A stretch of 51,707 nucleotides of DNA from Archangium sp. (GCA_030695565.1 JAUYRZ010000019.1:1-51707); one strand, 5' to 3'. Counted from the stretch's first letter, positions 24,439 to 32,980 are shown. Made by a program: numbers and translations. Notes: a model not told the origin generated them from the sequence alone.

Positions 24439-25469
24439 CACACGACCTCCATCATCGCGCACGAGAGGCCTGAGCCGATGCCCATCAACGCGCAGCGGTC
24501 GCCCTCGATCACGCGGCCGGCTTCCACGGCGAGGCCCAGGGTCATGGGCACTGCCGCCGGGCCGATGTTGCCGTGCTCGGGGTAGGTGAGGAACGCCTTG
24601 CCCAAATCGAGCTCGAGGCGTTGGCACAGCGTCGCCACGTGAATCGCGCCGACCTGGTGACAGATGAGGTGCGCGAGGTTGTCGGGTGCCCACCCCAGGC
24701 GATCTTTCGCGCGGGCGAAGGTGCGGTGCGCGAGCTCGACGCCGCTGTTGAGCAGGCGGGGCGCGTCGGTCTTCATCCACTCCGCCGTGCCCAGGCACAC
24801 CGTCGACGACGCGCTGTCACCGAGCGTCACGCTCCCGCGCACTGCGTGGGTGGTGGTCGCGAGATCTTTGTGCACCAGCAACATGGCCACTGCGCCCGAG
24901 CCGAGCGTGAGCGTGGGCAGCGCTTCGCGGTAGTCCTGCATGGTGGAGGTGGGCTGGTTCAGGCGCTGCACCGTGCGCTGCACCACGTGACGGCTGCTCT
25001 CCGCGACGACCACCAGCGCGACGTCGACGCGGCGCTGCTCGATCCACATCGCGGCGAGGTCCATGCCGTTCATGAAGCCCAGGCACGCGTTGCCGATGTC
25101 GAACGCTTCGCACTCGGTCGACAACCCGAGCTGGCCGCGCACCAGCGCCGCGACGGAAGGCTCGAGGTAGTCCTTGCAGACGGAAGTCGAGATGACGAGC
25201 CCGGTGCGCGCGAGCAGGTCGGCGTTGCCCGCCTGCGCGTAGGCCTTGCGTGCGGCCGTGGTGGCGGCGTCGGCGATGGTGGTGCCTTCGGTCCAGAAGC
25301 GGCGCGCGGTGATGCCCACCAGTGACTCGAAGCACCCTGCCGGAATGCCGAGGCGCCGGTACGTCGGCGACAGCTCGTCTTCGATCACCTTCGACGTCAC
25401 GCGGTGCGGCGGCACCTCGAGGGCGAGGCTCTCGATGAACACATTGCGGTAGGGGGAAGGAGAGGACAC
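24435..25469 (-). CDS. oleA: OleA, acyl-CoA head-to-head Claisen condensing enzyme
   Basis: 344 aa thiolase-superfamily protein resembling KAS III. OleA joins two long-chain acyl-CoAs to a 2-alkyl-3-ketoacid, the first committed step of olefin synthesis. Cys129 (FDIGNACLGFMNGMD), His271 (CHQV) and Asn301 (EHGNIGPAAVP) match the catalytic positions of Xanthomonas OleA. The GTG at 25469 aligns the N-terminus (YRNVFIESLA) with that family; the open frame upstream is unlike OleA. First gene of oleABCD; 60 bp separate it from a divergent gene, which must hold the operon promoter. Confidence 0.92.
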   Translation of the reverse strand: MSSPSPYRNVFIESLALEVPPHRVTSKVIEDELSPTYRRLGIPAGCFESLVGITARRFWTEGTTIADAATTAARKAYAQAGNADLLARTGLVISTSVCKDYLEPSVAALVRGQLGLSTECEAFDIGNACLGFMNGMDLAAMWIEQRRVDVALVVVAESSRHVVQRTVQRLNQPTSTMQDYREALPTLTLGSGAVAMLLVHKDLATTTHAVRGSVTLGDSASSTVCLGTAEWMKTDAPRLLNSGVELAHRTFARAKDRLGWAPDNLAHLICHQVGAIHVATLCQRLELDLGKAFLTYPEHGNIGPAAVPMTLGLAVEAGRVIEGDRCALMGIGSGLSCAMMEVVW

Positions 25470-25529
25470 TGAGGGGCCATCCGTGTCGCAGGCCGCCCCG
25501 AAGGTCAACCGATAGTAAGAGGTTTTCCC

Positions 25530-26060
25530 ATGCGAACCGCAGCCCTGCTTCTGGCCCTGACCTCCACGTTTGCGCTGGCCGATGAATCGAACTGCTCGGT
25601 CATGCTTACGGACACTGGCGAGCAGAAGATCAACGTCATCAAGATCGTCCGCGAATACACGTCGTTGGGCCTCAAAGACGCGAAGGACCTGGTCGAGGCG
25701 CCCAAGCCGAAGCTCCTTCGTGAGGGGCTGAGCCGGGCCGATGCAGACGCGTTGGTGGCGGCCCTGGCCGCGAAGGGGGCGAGCGCCGAGGTGCGCTCGA
25801 AGGGCGAACATCCCGTGCCCCAGGCGCGCACGCCGAAGGCCGCCCGCTTCGACGTGAAGCTGGAGAGCTTCGGGCAGAGCAAGATCAGGGTGATCAAGAT
25901 CGTGCGCGACCGCACCGGCCTGGGGTTGGCGGACACCAAACGGCTGGTCGAGTCAGCCCCCGTGGTGGTGTCTTCAGGCCAGAGCAAGCCCCTCGCGGAG
26001 TCGATGCTCACCGACCTGCTCGCGGCCGGAGCGAAGGCCTCGATCATTCCGTCGCCCTGA
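25530..26060 (+). CDS. Secreted protein with two L7/L12 C-terminal-like domains
   Basis: 176 aa. A signal peptide (MRTAALLLALTSTFALA, cleavage before Asp-Glu) is followed by two copies of a fold resembling the C-terminal domain of ribosomal protein bL12: copy 1 (about 33-90, KINVIKIVREYTSLGLKDAK) and copy 2 (about 112-172, KIRVIKIVRDRTGLGLADTK). In bL12 this surface binds translation factors; a secreted tandem version cannot do that and must have another role. Ribosome site AAGAGG precedes the ATG. It is divergent from oleA. Function unknown; the fold assignment is from the conserved VIKxVR...GLGLxxAKxLVE pattern. Confidence 0.85.
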   Translation: MRTAALLLALTSTFALADESNCSVMLTDTGEQKINVIKIVREYTSLGLKDAKDLVEAPKPKLLREGLSRADADALVAALAAKGASAEVRSKGEHPVPQARTPKAARFDVKLESFGQSKIRVIKIVRDRTGLGLADTKRLVESAPVVVSSGQSKPLAESMLTDLLAAGAKASIIPSP

Positions 26061-26143
26061 GAACATTCCGTGTCGGTCGAAGTTCGCTGACGGTGGCAGG
26101 GTCAGTGCCGACACGTGCGCTCGATACCTACGACGAGTGATGG

Positions 26144-29100
26144 GTGGTCCGGCGTTACGCTCAGGTCGTGGTCTCGCCGTCTTCGCGATTGTTCGTGTTG
26201 GTCCTGCTGGTCTCCAGCTGCGCGCCGTCTGAGCCGATTGGTCAGCGACACGACGAGCTGATCTCGTTGGGGCCGATGACCTCGCCTCGGTGGTGGCACG
26301 TCACCGCGCTGCTCGCCGATGGGCGCGTGCTGGCGGCCGGCGGGTACCCGACCATCGCGCAGAACGCGACCAACACCGCTGAGGTCCTCGATCCTCACAG
26401 CGGCGTGTGGACCGCGGTGCCCCCGCTCTCCGCCCTGCGCGCGCAGCCCACCGCGACGCTGCTGCGCAACGGCAAGGTGCTGGTGGTCGGTGGCTATCGC
26501 GGGAGCGGTAACAACTCGTTCGCATCCGCCGAGTTGTTCGATCCTTCGACGAACACGTGGGCCGCCACGCCGCCGCTTTCGAGTGGTCACGCGTATCACA
26601 CGGCCACGCAGCTCTCGGATGGCCGGGTGTTGATCTCCGGCGGGTGGGACTCGGGCAGCTCCATCGCGGTCGTCGAGGTGTACGACCCGGTCATCAACAA
26701 CTGGAGACCCGCTGCCAGTCTCGGTGTCGCGCGCAACACCCACGCGGCGGCGCGCTTGCGCAATGGCAGGGTGTTGGTCAGCGGCGGCCGTGATGCCACG
26801 GGCGCGTACGTCGCGAGCGCTGAGCTGTTCGACCCGGCCACCGGGCTGTGGACACCCACCAGCTCGATGGCGTTCGCGCGGCAACGGCACACGCTCACCG
26901 TGCTGCATGACGGCCGGGTGCTGGCGGTGGGCGGGCGTGACTCGGCCAGCAATGGCCTCGCTTCCGCGGAGCTCTACGATCCTGCGACCGGGCTGTGGAC
27001 TGCCACGGGGGCGATGAGCACACCGCGTGGTTTTCACAGCGCGACGCTGATGCCCGATGGAAGCGTGGTGGTCAGCGGCGGGTGGAACTCCACCGCGGGC
27101 GCTGACGTGGCGAGCGTGGAGCGCTACCTGCCGACGCTCGGCACCTGGGCCCTTCAGGCGCCGCTCTCGGCCGTGAAAGACTCGCACACCGCGACGATGA
27201 TGCCCGATGGGCGCGTGTTGATCAGTGGTGGTTCGAACACCATCGCGCTCGCCGATGCGGAGCTGCTCGAGCTCAATCAACCCACGGTGAGCTCCGCTGC
27301 TGCGCTGCAAGTGCCTCGCGTCAATCACACCGCCACGTCGTTGCCCGATGGCCAGGTGTTGATCGCGGGTGGCGAAGCGGGCGCCGTGGCCCTCGCGACC
27401 GCGGAGCGCTTCGATGAAGGGACCGGCAACTCGGTGCCCACCGGGCCCATGCAGGAGCCGCGTACGTTCGCTGCGGCGACGCTGTTGCTCAACGGCAAGG
27501 TGCTGGTGACGGGCGGCAGCAATGCGGGTGGTGAGCTCGCGACCGCCGAGTTGTTCGATCCGGCCACCGGGCGCTGGGTTCGCGCGGGCACCATGACGCT
27601 CGCGCGCAGCGGGCAGAGCTCGACGTTGTTGGCCGATGGCCGCGTGTTGATCGCGGGCGGCGGCTCGCTCGCGGATGCCCGCATCTACGATCCGGCCACC
27701 GGGCGCTGGACCATCACCGGCGCGATGACCACGGCACGCCGGTCGCACACCGCCACGTTGTTGTTCACCGGGAAGGTGTTGGTGACGGGTGGCGTCGGGC
27801 TCTCCAGCGCGGAGTTGTTCGACCCGCTCACCGGCACCTGGAGCCCGGCCGCTTCCATGGCGATCGCGCGCAGCCGGCACACCGCCACGCTGATGCCCGA
27901 TGGTCGAGTGCTCGTCACCGGGGGCGCGAGCGCTGAGCTGTACGAGTCCGCGGGGAATGCGTGGAGTCCCGCAGGGTCACTGCTCGCCGCTCGCGTGGGC
28001 CACACGGCGACGATGCTGCAGTGCGGGGATGTGTTGATCGCGGGAGGCGGGTCGCCGAGCACGGAGCTCTTTCGGCCCATGCGCGGTGCGTTCGCGGCCG
28101 GGCCTTCACTGGGCGCTGCACGCAGCGGACATGGCGCGACGTCGCTGCCTTCGGGGCGGGTGTTCTTCAGTGGTGCAGGTGCGAGTGAGCTGTTCGACGA
28201 GGGGCGCGGTGTGGCGGCCGCCGCGCAGCCCGCGATCAGTGGTGCGTTGGCGAATACCAACCCGGGCGCGTTGCTCATCGTCGACGGCACCTTGTTCACC
28301 GGTTGGAGTGAAGGTTCGGCGGGCAGTCACCAGTCGTCTCCCTCGGATCTTCCTGTCGTGCAGGTGCGCAGGTTCGAGAACGAGGCGGTGGTGCGCTCGA
28401 GCCTGCGGGACTTTACTGCCAACAGCGTGCGGGTGCAGTTGCCAGCGGTGACGCAGGCGGGGTGGTACCGCGTGAGCGTGACGGTCAATGGTGCTCCTAG
28501 TGTGGCTCGCTCGATGTTGGTGCCGGCCAGTGGGGCTTCTTCTTCTTTGGGGGCGAGCTGCACGATGCCGGGCGCTTGCGCGAGCGGGTTCTGCGTCAAT
28601 GCCGTCTGTTGTGATCAGGCCTGCACGGATGGTTGCTCGGTCTGTTCGGTTGCCTTGGGTTCGGGGTCGAACGGCGCTTGTGAGATTCCGCCGGCCTCTT
28701 CGTGCTCGGCGGATGGTGGTGCTGTTGATGGTGGCTTGTTCGATGGTGGCTCCTTCGATGGTGGCTTGTTCGATGGGGGCTCCTTCGATGGTGGCTCCTT
28801 CGATGGTGGCTCCTTCGATGGTGGCTCCTCCGATGGTGGCTCCTCCGATGGTGGCTCCTCCGATGGTGGCTCCTCCGATGGTGGCTCCTCCGATGGTGGC
28901 TCCTCCGATGGTGGCTCCTCCGATGGTGGCTCCTCCGATGCGGGATCCTTCGATGCGGGTTCCTCCGATGCGGGTGTTGTTGATGCGGGCTTTGTCGACT
29001 CGGGTCTTGTCGACGCTGGTGAAGCAGATGCGGGTCAGGCTGACGGTGGCGTTGTCGATGATGAGGTCGACGGTGGCGCCTCGCGGCGAAACTTGAGTGT

Positions 29101-29248
29101 CGGTTTTAGCTGCAGTGCCGCTGGTGGTCCCGCCTTGTGGCTGTTGCTTGCTTTGGCCTGGGTGGCTCGCGGCCCCTCACCCCGACCCTCTCCCCGCGTT
29201 CGCAGGGAGAGGGAGAGCGGATTTGATGAGGTCGCTTGCGACGAGTGA
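26144..29248 (+). CDS. Kelch-repeat lipoprotein with MYXO-CTERM-like anchor
   Basis: 1034 aa. The N-terminus has a signal peptide with lipobox LVSSC (Cys near residue 26). About a dozen kelch-like blades follow to about residue 690, each with a DGRVLxxGG and an AELFDPxTxxW signature, forming one or two beta-propellers. Then come a beta-sandwich-like domain, a Cys-rich segment (GASCTMPGACASGFC...), an Asp-Gly-Gly-Ser repeat tract, and a C-terminal CSAAGGPALWLLLALA membrane segment like MYXO-CTERM sorting signals. It is probably on the cell surface. The last part (GPSPRPSPRVRRERES) is encoded by a palindromic repeat, and the 3' end overlaps the convergent M48 gene by 72 bp. GTG at 26144 used; GTG at 26168 is an alternative. 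Confidence 0.85.
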   Translation: MVRRYAQVVVSPSSRLFVLVLLVSSCAPSEPIGQRHDELISLGPMTSPRWWHVTALLADGRVLAAGGYPTIAQNATNTAEVLDPHSGVWTAVPPLSALRAQPTATLLRNGKVLVVGGYRGSGNNSFASAELFDPSTNTWAATPPLSSGHAYHTATQLSDGRVLISGGWDSGSSIAVVEVYDPVINNWRPAASLGVARNTHAAARLRNGRVLVSGGRDATGAYVASAELFDPATGLWTPTSSMAFARQRHTLTVLHDGRVLAVGGRDSASNGLASAELYDPATGLWTATGAMSTPRGFHSATLMPDGSVVVSGGWNSTAGADVASVERYLPTLGTWALQAPLSAVKDSHTATMMPDGRVLISGGSNTIALADAELLELNQPTVSSAAALQVPRVNHTATSLPDGQVLIAGGEAGAVALATAERFDEGTGNSVPTGPMQEPRTFAAATLLLNGKVLVTGGSNAGGELATAELFDPATGRWVRAGTMTLARSGQSSTLLADGRVLIAGGGSLADARIYDPATGRWTITGAMTTARRSHTATLLFTGKVLVTGGVGLSSAELFDPLTGTWSPAASMAIARSRHTATLMPDGRVLVTGGASAELYESAGNAWSPAGSLLAARVGHTATMLQCGDVLIAGGGSPSTELFRPMRGAFAAGPSLGAARSGHGATSLPSGRVFFSGAGASELFDEGRGVAAAAQPAISGALANTNPGALLIVDGTLFTGWSEGSAGSHQSSPSDLPVVQVRRFENEAVVRSSLRDFTANSVRVQLPAVTQAGWYRVSVTVNGAPSVARSMLVPASGASSSLGASCTMPGACASGFCVNAVCCDQACTDGCSVCSVALGSGSNGACEIPPASSCSADGGAVDGGLFDGGSFDGGLFDGGSFDGGSFDGGSFDGGSSDGGSSDGGSSDGGSSDGGSSDGGSSDGGSSDGGSSDAGSFDAGSSDAGVVDAGFVDSGLVDAGEADAGQADGGVVDDEVDGGASRRNLSVGFSCSAAGGPALWLLLALAWVARGPSPRPSPRVRRERESGFDEVACDE
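28741..28935 (+). repeat. 15-bp tandem array (13 units) coding for (D-G-G-S-S/F)n
   Basis: Thirteen consecutive 15-bp units based on cgatggtggctcct(t/c), eight of them identical from 28816 on. The period is a multiple of three, so copy-number change by slippage keeps the reading frame and only alters the length of the spacer before the membrane anchor. Asp-Ala-Gly variants continue to about 28975. Confidence 0.95.
29171..29214 (-). repeat. Dispersed palindromic repeat, copy 11, shared by two convergent genes
   Basis: ggcccctcaccccgaccctctccccgcgttcgcagggagaggga. On the plus strand it encodes the Arg-rich tail of the kelch protein. On the minus strand it encodes LPLPANAGRGSG and supplies the TGA stop of the M48 protease from its GGGGTGAGGG tail. 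Confidence 0.85.
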
Positions 29249-30565
29249 CTCTTCTCCCTTCACCAACACCATGCCCACCCCAGGACTCCAGCGCGGCTCG
29301 TAACCTTGTCTCGCCAGGCGCACCGTCAGCCACTGTACCAACCACGACACGGCATCACGCCGCCTCGCCTCACGCGACATGAAGCGCATGCCAGTCGACA
29401 GCCGCTCCGACAGCGACTCTGCGTCGGCCAGGAGCTCCGGCAACGCCGCCACCTCGGTGTGCTTCGCGAGCACCGTGCCTTCCAGCGCCTGGTCGAACTC
29501 CTCGATCAATCGCGGACCGAGTTCGCTCCAGCTCAGCTCCTGCATTCCCTGCAGGTCTCCGGTGAAGGTCATCTCCATCACCATCGCCTCCATCGCGCGC
29601 TCGTCATCACCCAGAAGCTGCAGCGCAGGAGGGCTCGCCGACAGCCGGCCTTCACCTTGCGGCAACGCGGAGAGCCGCTGCTCCTGCGTGGGGTGCGTGT
29701 CCCACGGGCTGGGCTCCGAGTGCCGCAGGCTCTCGAGCACCTCGCGGAAAGCTTCGCGCAACGCTCTGGGCTCAGGCAACGCCCGGTACCCCGCCATCAC
29801 CGGCACCCGCAGTCCACGTTGCAGCAACGGCACCACGTCGAGCTGAAGATACGTCTGCCAGAGCGGGCCGTTCTCGTGCACCAGGCGCAGCGCATTGCGC
29901 GCGGCGGTCGCGCCGGCCACCTTCGCAGACAACGCGTCGGCCGAGAGCTCCTGCGCGCGCGAGACCGAAGCGGTCAGGCGCAGGTACGACTTTCCGTACG
30001 CGCGAAAGGGAACGTCGAGGAAGAACATCGAGTCGTCGAGCTGACCGATGGCCGCCGCCAGGGCGAGGCGCGTTCGGTACACCAGCGGACCCAACGTGAC
30101 GTCGTGCCCGACGTGGTGACCGAACTCGTGCGCGACCACCGCGGCCAGTTCGTCCTGCTTCATCCACATCAACAGCGGCAGCCCCAGCGTCATGGTGGGC
30201 ACGCGCTTGAAGAAGCCACGCCGCTCCAGGCCGGTGAAGGCGGTGGCTTCCATCGTGAGGCGCAGCTCGGCCGGCACGCGTGCTCCGGTGCGGCGCGCGA
30301 GGTCTTCCACGAACGCGAACAACGCCGGCGCTTTGCTGCGCTCGAGTGAACGAGTCGCCTCTTCTTTCGGAGCGAAGCGCGGCCGCAGCGCCCACGCGAC
30401 GGTGAGCCCCAGCACGCCGGAGATCACGCCCGCGGCGGTGACGTGCCGCGAGTAGGTGCCTTCAGCCCACGGCACCCAGAGCAGCGCACCCGTCAGCGCG
30501 AGCCCGAGCACGTAGAAGCCTGCCCACCAGGTCAACGCCAGCAACGCTCGCAGCCGCGCGCTCAT
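29177..30565 (-). CDS. M48-family membrane metalloprotease
   Basis: 462 aa. Two N-terminal hydrophobic segments (about 8-30 and 42-60) precede a peptidase domain with HEFGHH zinc-binding motif (about residues 145-150) and the downstream AQELSADA glutamate ligand. M48 enzymes (HtpX, BepA-like) clear damaged membrane or outer-membrane proteins. The final residues come from palindromic repeat copy 11, whose tail provides the stop codon. The next minus-strand gene upstream, the Hint lipoprotein, ends 3 bp before this start, so the two may be co-transcribed. Confidence 0.9.
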   Translation of the reverse strand: MSARLRALLALTWWAGFYVLGLALTGALLWVPWAEGTYSRHVTAAGVISGVLGLTVAWALRPRFAPKEEATRSLERSKAPALFAFVEDLARRTGARVPAELRLTMEATAFTGLERRGFFKRVPTMTLGLPLLMWMKQDELAAVVAHEFGHHVGHDVTLGPLVYRTRLALAAAIGQLDDSMFFLDVPFRAYGKSYLRLTASVSRAQELSADALSAKVAGATAARNALRLVHENGPLWQTYLQLDVVPLLQRGLRVPVMAGYRALPEPRALREAFREVLESLRHSEPSPWDTHPTQEQRLSALPQGEGRLSASPPALQLLGDDERAMEAMVMEMTFTGDLQGMQELSWSELGPRLIEEFDQALEGTVLAKHTEVAALPELLADAESLSERLSTGMRFMSREARRRDAVSWLVQWLTVRLARQGYEPRWSPGVGMVLVKGEESLVASDLIKSALPLPANAGRGSG

Positions 30566-30568
30566 CGG

Positions 30569-31198
30569 TCACTCGCAGGAGCACTCACCCACGGAGGTCG
30601 TGCCCGCGTCGTCATACTTCGTCATGCAGATCACGAAGCTCGTGCCCGCGTCGGCGCACGTGCACGTGTGGCCCTGGTAGACGTTCTCCTGATTGAACTC
30701 GCATTGGCGCGCGATGCTCTTGTTGTGCACCAACACTCCACTGGCCACGAAGTTGTGCAGCTCGTGCATCACGGTGAGATCGAACACCTCGGAGATGCCC
30801 GCGGAGACCTGCCGCGTGTGCACCTCGACGGCACGCGGCGCGGCGCCGTCTTCCGGAACGAGCAGCAAAGAAGTGCGCTGACCGAGCACCCAGTCACCCG
30901 CCGGCGCCCAGGTCTTCGAACGCGGATCGTAGAGCGGATGATCAGTCGTGCAGGTCAGTGAGAAGCCCTCTCCCTCGAGCTGCATCACCTCGCGCGTGGC
31001 GCGCGCGACGGCCGTGATGGGCGAGGCCACCTTCTCCCCGGTCGAAGGGTCGATGCACCACACCGTGTCTTGCTCGATCAGGTCTTCGATGGGCCGCTTG
31101 CCTCGAGGCGTCCACACCAACATGCCCCTCGCGATGCACGTCGAAACGCAGGAGGCCAACGACAACGAACCCAACAACGCCGCCAGAGGCTTGTTCAT
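30569..31198 (-). CDS. Lipoprotein consisting largely of a Hint (intein/hedgehog-like) domain
   Basis: 209 aa from MNKPLAALL; an in-frame upstream Met precedes no signal peptide. The lipobox LASC puts the lipid Cys at 17. Only four residues on, Cys21 starts a Hint domain: block A CIARGMLVWTPRGKRPIEDL, block B TTDHPLYD with KTWAPAGDW after it, and the C-terminal VFDLTVMHELHNFVASGV then VHN (His158-Asn159). The residue after Asn159 is Lys, not Cys/Ser/Thr, so true protein splicing is unlikely; N- or C-terminal self-cleavage of the bacterial intein-like type is more likely. The 50-residue tail is Cys-rich (seven Cys, including CTC and CSC). Lies 3 bp upstream of the M48 protease gene. Confidence 0.85.
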   Translation of the reverse strand: MNKPLAALLGSLSLASCVSTCIARGMLVWTPRGKRPIEDLIEQDTVWCIDPSTGEKVASPITAVARATREVMQLEGEGFSLTCTTDHPLYDPRSKTWAPAGDWVLGQRTSLLLVPEDGAAPRAVEVHTRQVSAGISEVFDLTVMHELHNFVASGVLVHNKSIARQCEFNQENVYQGHTCTCADAGTSFVICMTKYDDAGTTSVGECSCE

Positions 31199-31348
31199 GG
31201 GCCTCAATGTCTCACAGGACCCCATCGAAATCTTTCCGCGGTGTCACTGGCGATGGAGGCGAGTGAAGACCGAAAAGAGGGGTGGCCGCGCGCTCGCGAA
31301 AGAGCAGCTCGACTTCCCCGAGAACGTCGCCTGCGGCAGACTGGCGGC

Positions 31349-31924
31349 ATGCGCGATCCGAAGCACGAGGCGACGTACGCCGACCTCGAAGCGCTGCCCG
31401 AGCAGCTGGTAGGGCAGCTCATCGAGGGCGTCCTCATCGCGATGCCTCGCCCCTCCGTCGGGCACGCAGTGGTCACGAGCAACCTGGGCAACGATCTTGG
31501 CTCGCCGTTCGGAAGAGGTCGCGGAGGGCCCGGAGGCTGGTGGTTTCTCGACGAGCCGGAGCTTCACTTCGGCAAGAACGTTCTCGTGCCTGACCTCGCG
31601 GCCTGGCGCAAAGAGCGCATGCCGACCCTGCCTCCGGCGACGACTCCGTTCATCTCTCTCGCCCCAGACTGGGTGTGCGAGGTGCTTTCGCCGCGTACGG
31701 CATCCTACGACCGCATCCAGAAGCGCCGAATCTACGCGCACGAGAAGGTGGGCTTCCTCTGGTACGTCGAGCCCGTCGAGCGAATCCTCACCGCCTACCG
31801 CCACGATGGGACTGAGTTTCGGGAGATCGGAACCTGGGGCGGTGAAGAAGACGATCGCGTCCGCGTGCCGCCGTTCGATGCCATCGAGCTCGAGCTCAAG
31901 GGGCTCTGGGCGCCGGTGGAATAG
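31349..31924 (+). CDS. Uma2-family (PD-(D/E)xK nuclease-like) protein
   Basis: 191 aa, the family's normal length. The core VPDLAAW, CEVLSPRTASYDRIQKR and FLWYVEP pattern of Uma2/DUF820 proteins is present, with the Asp, Glu and Lys expected for a restriction-nuclease-like active site. The family is expanded in cyanobacteria, Deinococcus and myxobacteria; its biological role is not known. MRDPKHEATYADLEAL was chosen as start because family proteins begin with a short tag before the T-x-x-E/D-L segment. Confidence 0.9.
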   Translation: MRDPKHEATYADLEALPEQLVGQLIEGVLIAMPRPSVGHAVVTSNLGNDLGSPFGRGRGGPGGWWFLDEPELHFGKNVLVPDLAAWRKERMPTLPPATTPFISLAPDWVCEVLSPRTASYDRIQKRRIYAHEKVGFLWYVEPVERILTAYRHDGTEFREIGTWGGEEDDRVRVPPFDAIELELKGLWAPVE

Positions 31925-32035
31925 AGCTGGTGAACCCCGAGGCCGGGTACCACCGGGTGGGTCGTTTCGAGGGCCTGCCCTGGCAACACCTGCTGCTCTC
32001 CGCGCTGTGACTTCGGGTGCTACGACTGCACTCAC

Positions 32036-32959
32036 ATGAGTTCGACGCCCACGCCCTTTCCCATCGGAACCCCCGGAGTGCCCTGGACCACCGCCGACCG
32101 TGTTGCCTGGCGCGCCTCGGTACCGAAGCGACGCAGCTACGTCGACGAGGTGGTGAGCGCCATCGAGCGGCTCGCCTCTCGCTTCGAGATCGTCTCGTAT
32201 GGCGCGCTCGACTACGGCGGTGACGGGCGCTTTCCGCTCCTTCTGCTGAAGAGCCGCGGGTGGGTCGACGGCCTGCCCATCGCGATGGTGACGGGCGGTG
32301 TGCATGGCTACGAGACGAGCGGCGTGCACGGCGCGCTGCGCTTCGCCGAGCGCGACGCGAGCACCTTCGAGGGCCGGCTCAACCTGCTCATCGCGCCCTG
32401 CGTCAGCCCCTGGAGCTACGAGCGCATTCAGCGGTGGAACCCTGACGCGGTCGACCCCAACCGCTCGTTCAAGCCGGGCGGGGCGGCGGCCGAGGCTTCG
32501 CTGCTGATGGCGTACGTGGCGCCGTACCGCGGCCGCTTCCTCGCGCACCTCGACCTGCACGAAACGACCGACTCTGACGAGAGTGAGTTTCGACCTGCGC
32601 TCGCGGCGCGCGACGGCAAGCCCTTCGAGCCTGGCGAAATTCCCGACGGGTTTTACCTGGTGGATGACGCCGCCAACCCGCAGCTCGGCTTTCAGCAGGC
32701 CATCATCAGGGCCGTCGAGGCGGTGACGCACATCGCCGAGGCCGATGACCAGGGCCGGCTCATCGGTGAGCCGCTGCAGTCACGCGGCATCGTGAACTAC
32801 GACGCAAAGCCGCTGGGCTTGTGCGTGGCGCTCACCGGCGCTCGCTTCACCACGACGACCGAGGTGTACCCCGACAGCCCGCGCAGCACCCCCGCGCAGT
32901 GCAACGAGGCGCAGGCGACCGCGGTGCGGGCGGGTTTCGAGTTCGCGCTCGGGAGTTGA
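32036..32959 (+). CDS. M14-family zinc carboxypeptidase-like protein
   Basis: 307 aa without a signal peptide. Zinc ligands GGVHGYETSG (H-x2-E) and HLDLHETTD, the substrate-binding NRSF and a later TTTEVYPDS glutamate match the M14/aspartoacylase-succinylglutamate desuccinylase group. It probably removes an amino acid or acyl group from a small cytoplasmic substrate. It stands alone, with the Uma2 gene upstream and the exonuclease III gene convergent. Confidence 0.88.
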   Translation: MSSTPTPFPIGTPGVPWTTADRVAWRASVPKRRSYVDEVVSAIERLASRFEIVSYGALDYGGDGRFPLLLLKSRGWVDGLPIAMVTGGVHGYETSGVHGALRFAERDASTFEGRLNLLIAPCVSPWSYERIQRWNPDAVDPNRSFKPGGAAAEASLLMAYVAPYRGRFLAHLDLHETTDSDESEFRPALAARDGKPFEPGEIPDGFYLVDDAANPQLGFQQAIIRAVEAVTHIAEADDQGRLIGEPLQSRGIVNYDAKPLGLCVALTGARFTTTTEVYPDSPRSTPAQCNEAQATAVRAGFEFALGS

Positions 32960-32980
32960 GGATTCGGAGAGGGAGTTTCA

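Noticed and set aside
24442-24798. N-terminal extension of OleB into oleA
   Set aside because: The extension is the antisense-free shadow of oleA in another frame; the GTGA overlap start fits operon spacing and OleB length.
28741-28975. Regular repeats that might suggest a CRISPR array
   Set aside because: Units are contiguous 15-mers in a coding frame without spacers; they are a protein repeat tract.
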